Under the pieces are notes generated by a model. It ran no database searches. It was given only the letters and a program-made list of their open reading frames with translations, and had not been told where the DNA came from. A stretch of DNA of 6,416 nucleotides from Verrucomicrobiota bacterium (GTDB taxonomy: Bacteria; Verrucomicrobiota; Verrucomicrobiia; Verrucomicrobiales; DEV007), in NCBI GenBank assembly GCA_020629815.1, contig JAHDCN010000049.1, positions 6,613-13,028 of the forward strand. The letters are read 5' to 3'. The translations under genes and the position numbers were made by a program. Shown in pieces: positions 5,697-6,416 of this stretch; positions within the stretch are counted from its first letter, which is position 1; each line of letters opens with the position of its first letter.

Positions 5697-6416
5697 CTCT
5701 GGTCAGGCCAGGTCGTCACCAGAAACTCCCCACCATTCTCGCCTGCCGTAACTCTACCCTCTTTTAATCCGTGAGTTACCAGAACGAACGCTCCCTTTCC
5801 ACTTTCACTGTTCTGGCCTTTGATTGATCCGGTCAGCACTGTAACGATCCCAAATCTGCCGGCCAATGCCGAGTCTATAGATTCACCAACTGAGAACTTA
5901 TGCTTCTCAACCCGAAAATGATCGCAGGAAGCTATTACTTTGCCATCGGCTACGTCCATTGAAGGTTCACAATCCCCAAAGTCGATGCACTGCAGGGACT
6001 GCTCCACATGCAAATCACGGGGTTTTCCGTCCAAACCCATACGGTTCCAGTCATAAACCCGGTAAGTGGTGTCAGAATTCTGCTGAATCTCATAAATCAA
6101 CAAGCCACCACCAATCGCGTGTAGACGACCACTGGGAATAAAAATATGTTCACCTGCTTTCGGATAAATAGTGTGAACGCATTCCTCCAGCGTTCCATTA
6201 TTCAAATTTTCCTCAAACGCTTCCCTGTCCATTCCGGAACGCAGACCAACGTATAGCGTAGCTCCCGGATCAGCGGCAGCGATATACCACATCTCTGTCT
6301 TGGGTTCCCCACCCAGCGAAGACGCAATCTCTGCTGGAGGATGGACCTGTATCGATAACTTCTCCCGTGCATCAAGCACTTTGCACAAAAGCGGGAACCG
6401 CTCTGATGTCGGAGCT
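5693..6416 (-). CDS. manA: Mannose-6-phosphate isomerase, type I (class I cupin), N-terminus outside the window
   Basis: ManA interconverts fructose 6-phosphate and mannose 6-phosphate, feeding GDP-mannose for polysaccharide and glycan synthesis or allowing mannose use. It is a cytoplasmic zinc enzyme. Visible are 240 residues, and the frame is open to the right edge, so the TTG at 6386-6388 is internal. The zinc-site motifs are present: LSIQVHPP with Gln23 and His25 (visible numbering), KTEMWY with Glu41, and IPSGRLHAIGGG with His99. YEIQQNSDTTYRVYDWNR, just after, is a hallmark of the family and includes the active-site Arg. Total length is probably near 320 residues, as in the shorter Bacillus-type enzymes, so about 80 residues are missing. 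The residue after His-Pro is Pro rather than the common Asp or Asn, a mild variation. The stop overlaps the thioesterase stop by 4 bases. Its promoter is outside the window. Confidence 0.95.
   Translation of the reverse strand, partial: APTSERFPLLCKVLDAREKLSIQVHPPAEIASSLGGEPKTEMWYIAAADPGATLYVGLRSGMDREAFEENLNNGTLEECVHTIYPKAGEHIFIPSGRLHAIGGGLLIYEIQQNSDTTYRVYDWNRMGLDGKPRDLHVEQSLQCIDFGDCEPSMDVADGKVIASCDHFRVEKHKFSVGESIDSALAGRFGIVTVLTGSIKGQNSESGKGAFVLVTHGLKEGRVTAGENGGEFLVTTWPDQS

Noticed and set aside
6386..6388. TTG as the start of manA
   Set aside because: The frame continues to the right edge with typical family sequence (ERFPLLCKVLDA), so the true start is outside the window.

Overview
The window carries seven protein-coding genes, two of them cut by the window edges, at high coding density. 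It has no RNA genes, CRISPR arrays, insertion sequences or other signs of mobility. Base composition looks close to 50% GC and even throughout. The best guess for the source is a free-living Verrucomicrobiota bacterium, perhaps of the Opitutae/Puniceicoccales type. That guess rests on recalled family resemblance: an exported protein with a Lon-like fold, a GYF_2 plus PH-like protein, and a small four-helix membrane protein of a type I associate with Verrucomicrobiota and Planctomycetota. It was not tested by a search.

Layout. Positions 1-1915 hold a plus-strand pair: the 3' part of a carboxy-terminal processing protease (S41 family), then tsaD, whose start overlaps the protease stop by 8 bases. 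Two minus-strand genes follow: a 141-residue membrane protein whose end overlaps the end of tsaD by 12 bases, and a 652-residue exported protein of unknown function. A 191-base divergent intergenic region (4365-4555) separates that protein from two plus-strand genes, a 202-residue cytoplasmic GYF_2/PH-like protein and a 161-residue hotdog-fold acyl-CoA thioesterase. The thioesterase ends tail to tail, with a 4-base overlap, against a minus-strand mannose-6-phosphate isomerase that runs off the right edge.

The genes do not form one obvious pathway. They mix envelope protein processing (Ctp protease), translation (TsaD, t6A tRNA modification), acyl-CoA turnover (thioesterase) and sugar-nucleotide precursor supply (ManA) with three lineage-type genes of unknown role. 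The most interesting object is the 652-residue secreted protein. Its middle third looks like a Lon (S16) protease domain, but the positions that should hold the catalytic Ser and Lys are Val and a Trp-Glu stretch, so it may be an exported pseudoprotease. It is transcribed divergently from the GYF_2/PH protein across a shared intergenic region containing a 14-base palindrome. I found no convincing evidence of a wholly new multi-gene system; the pseudo-Lon protein and its divergent partner are the nearest candidates.
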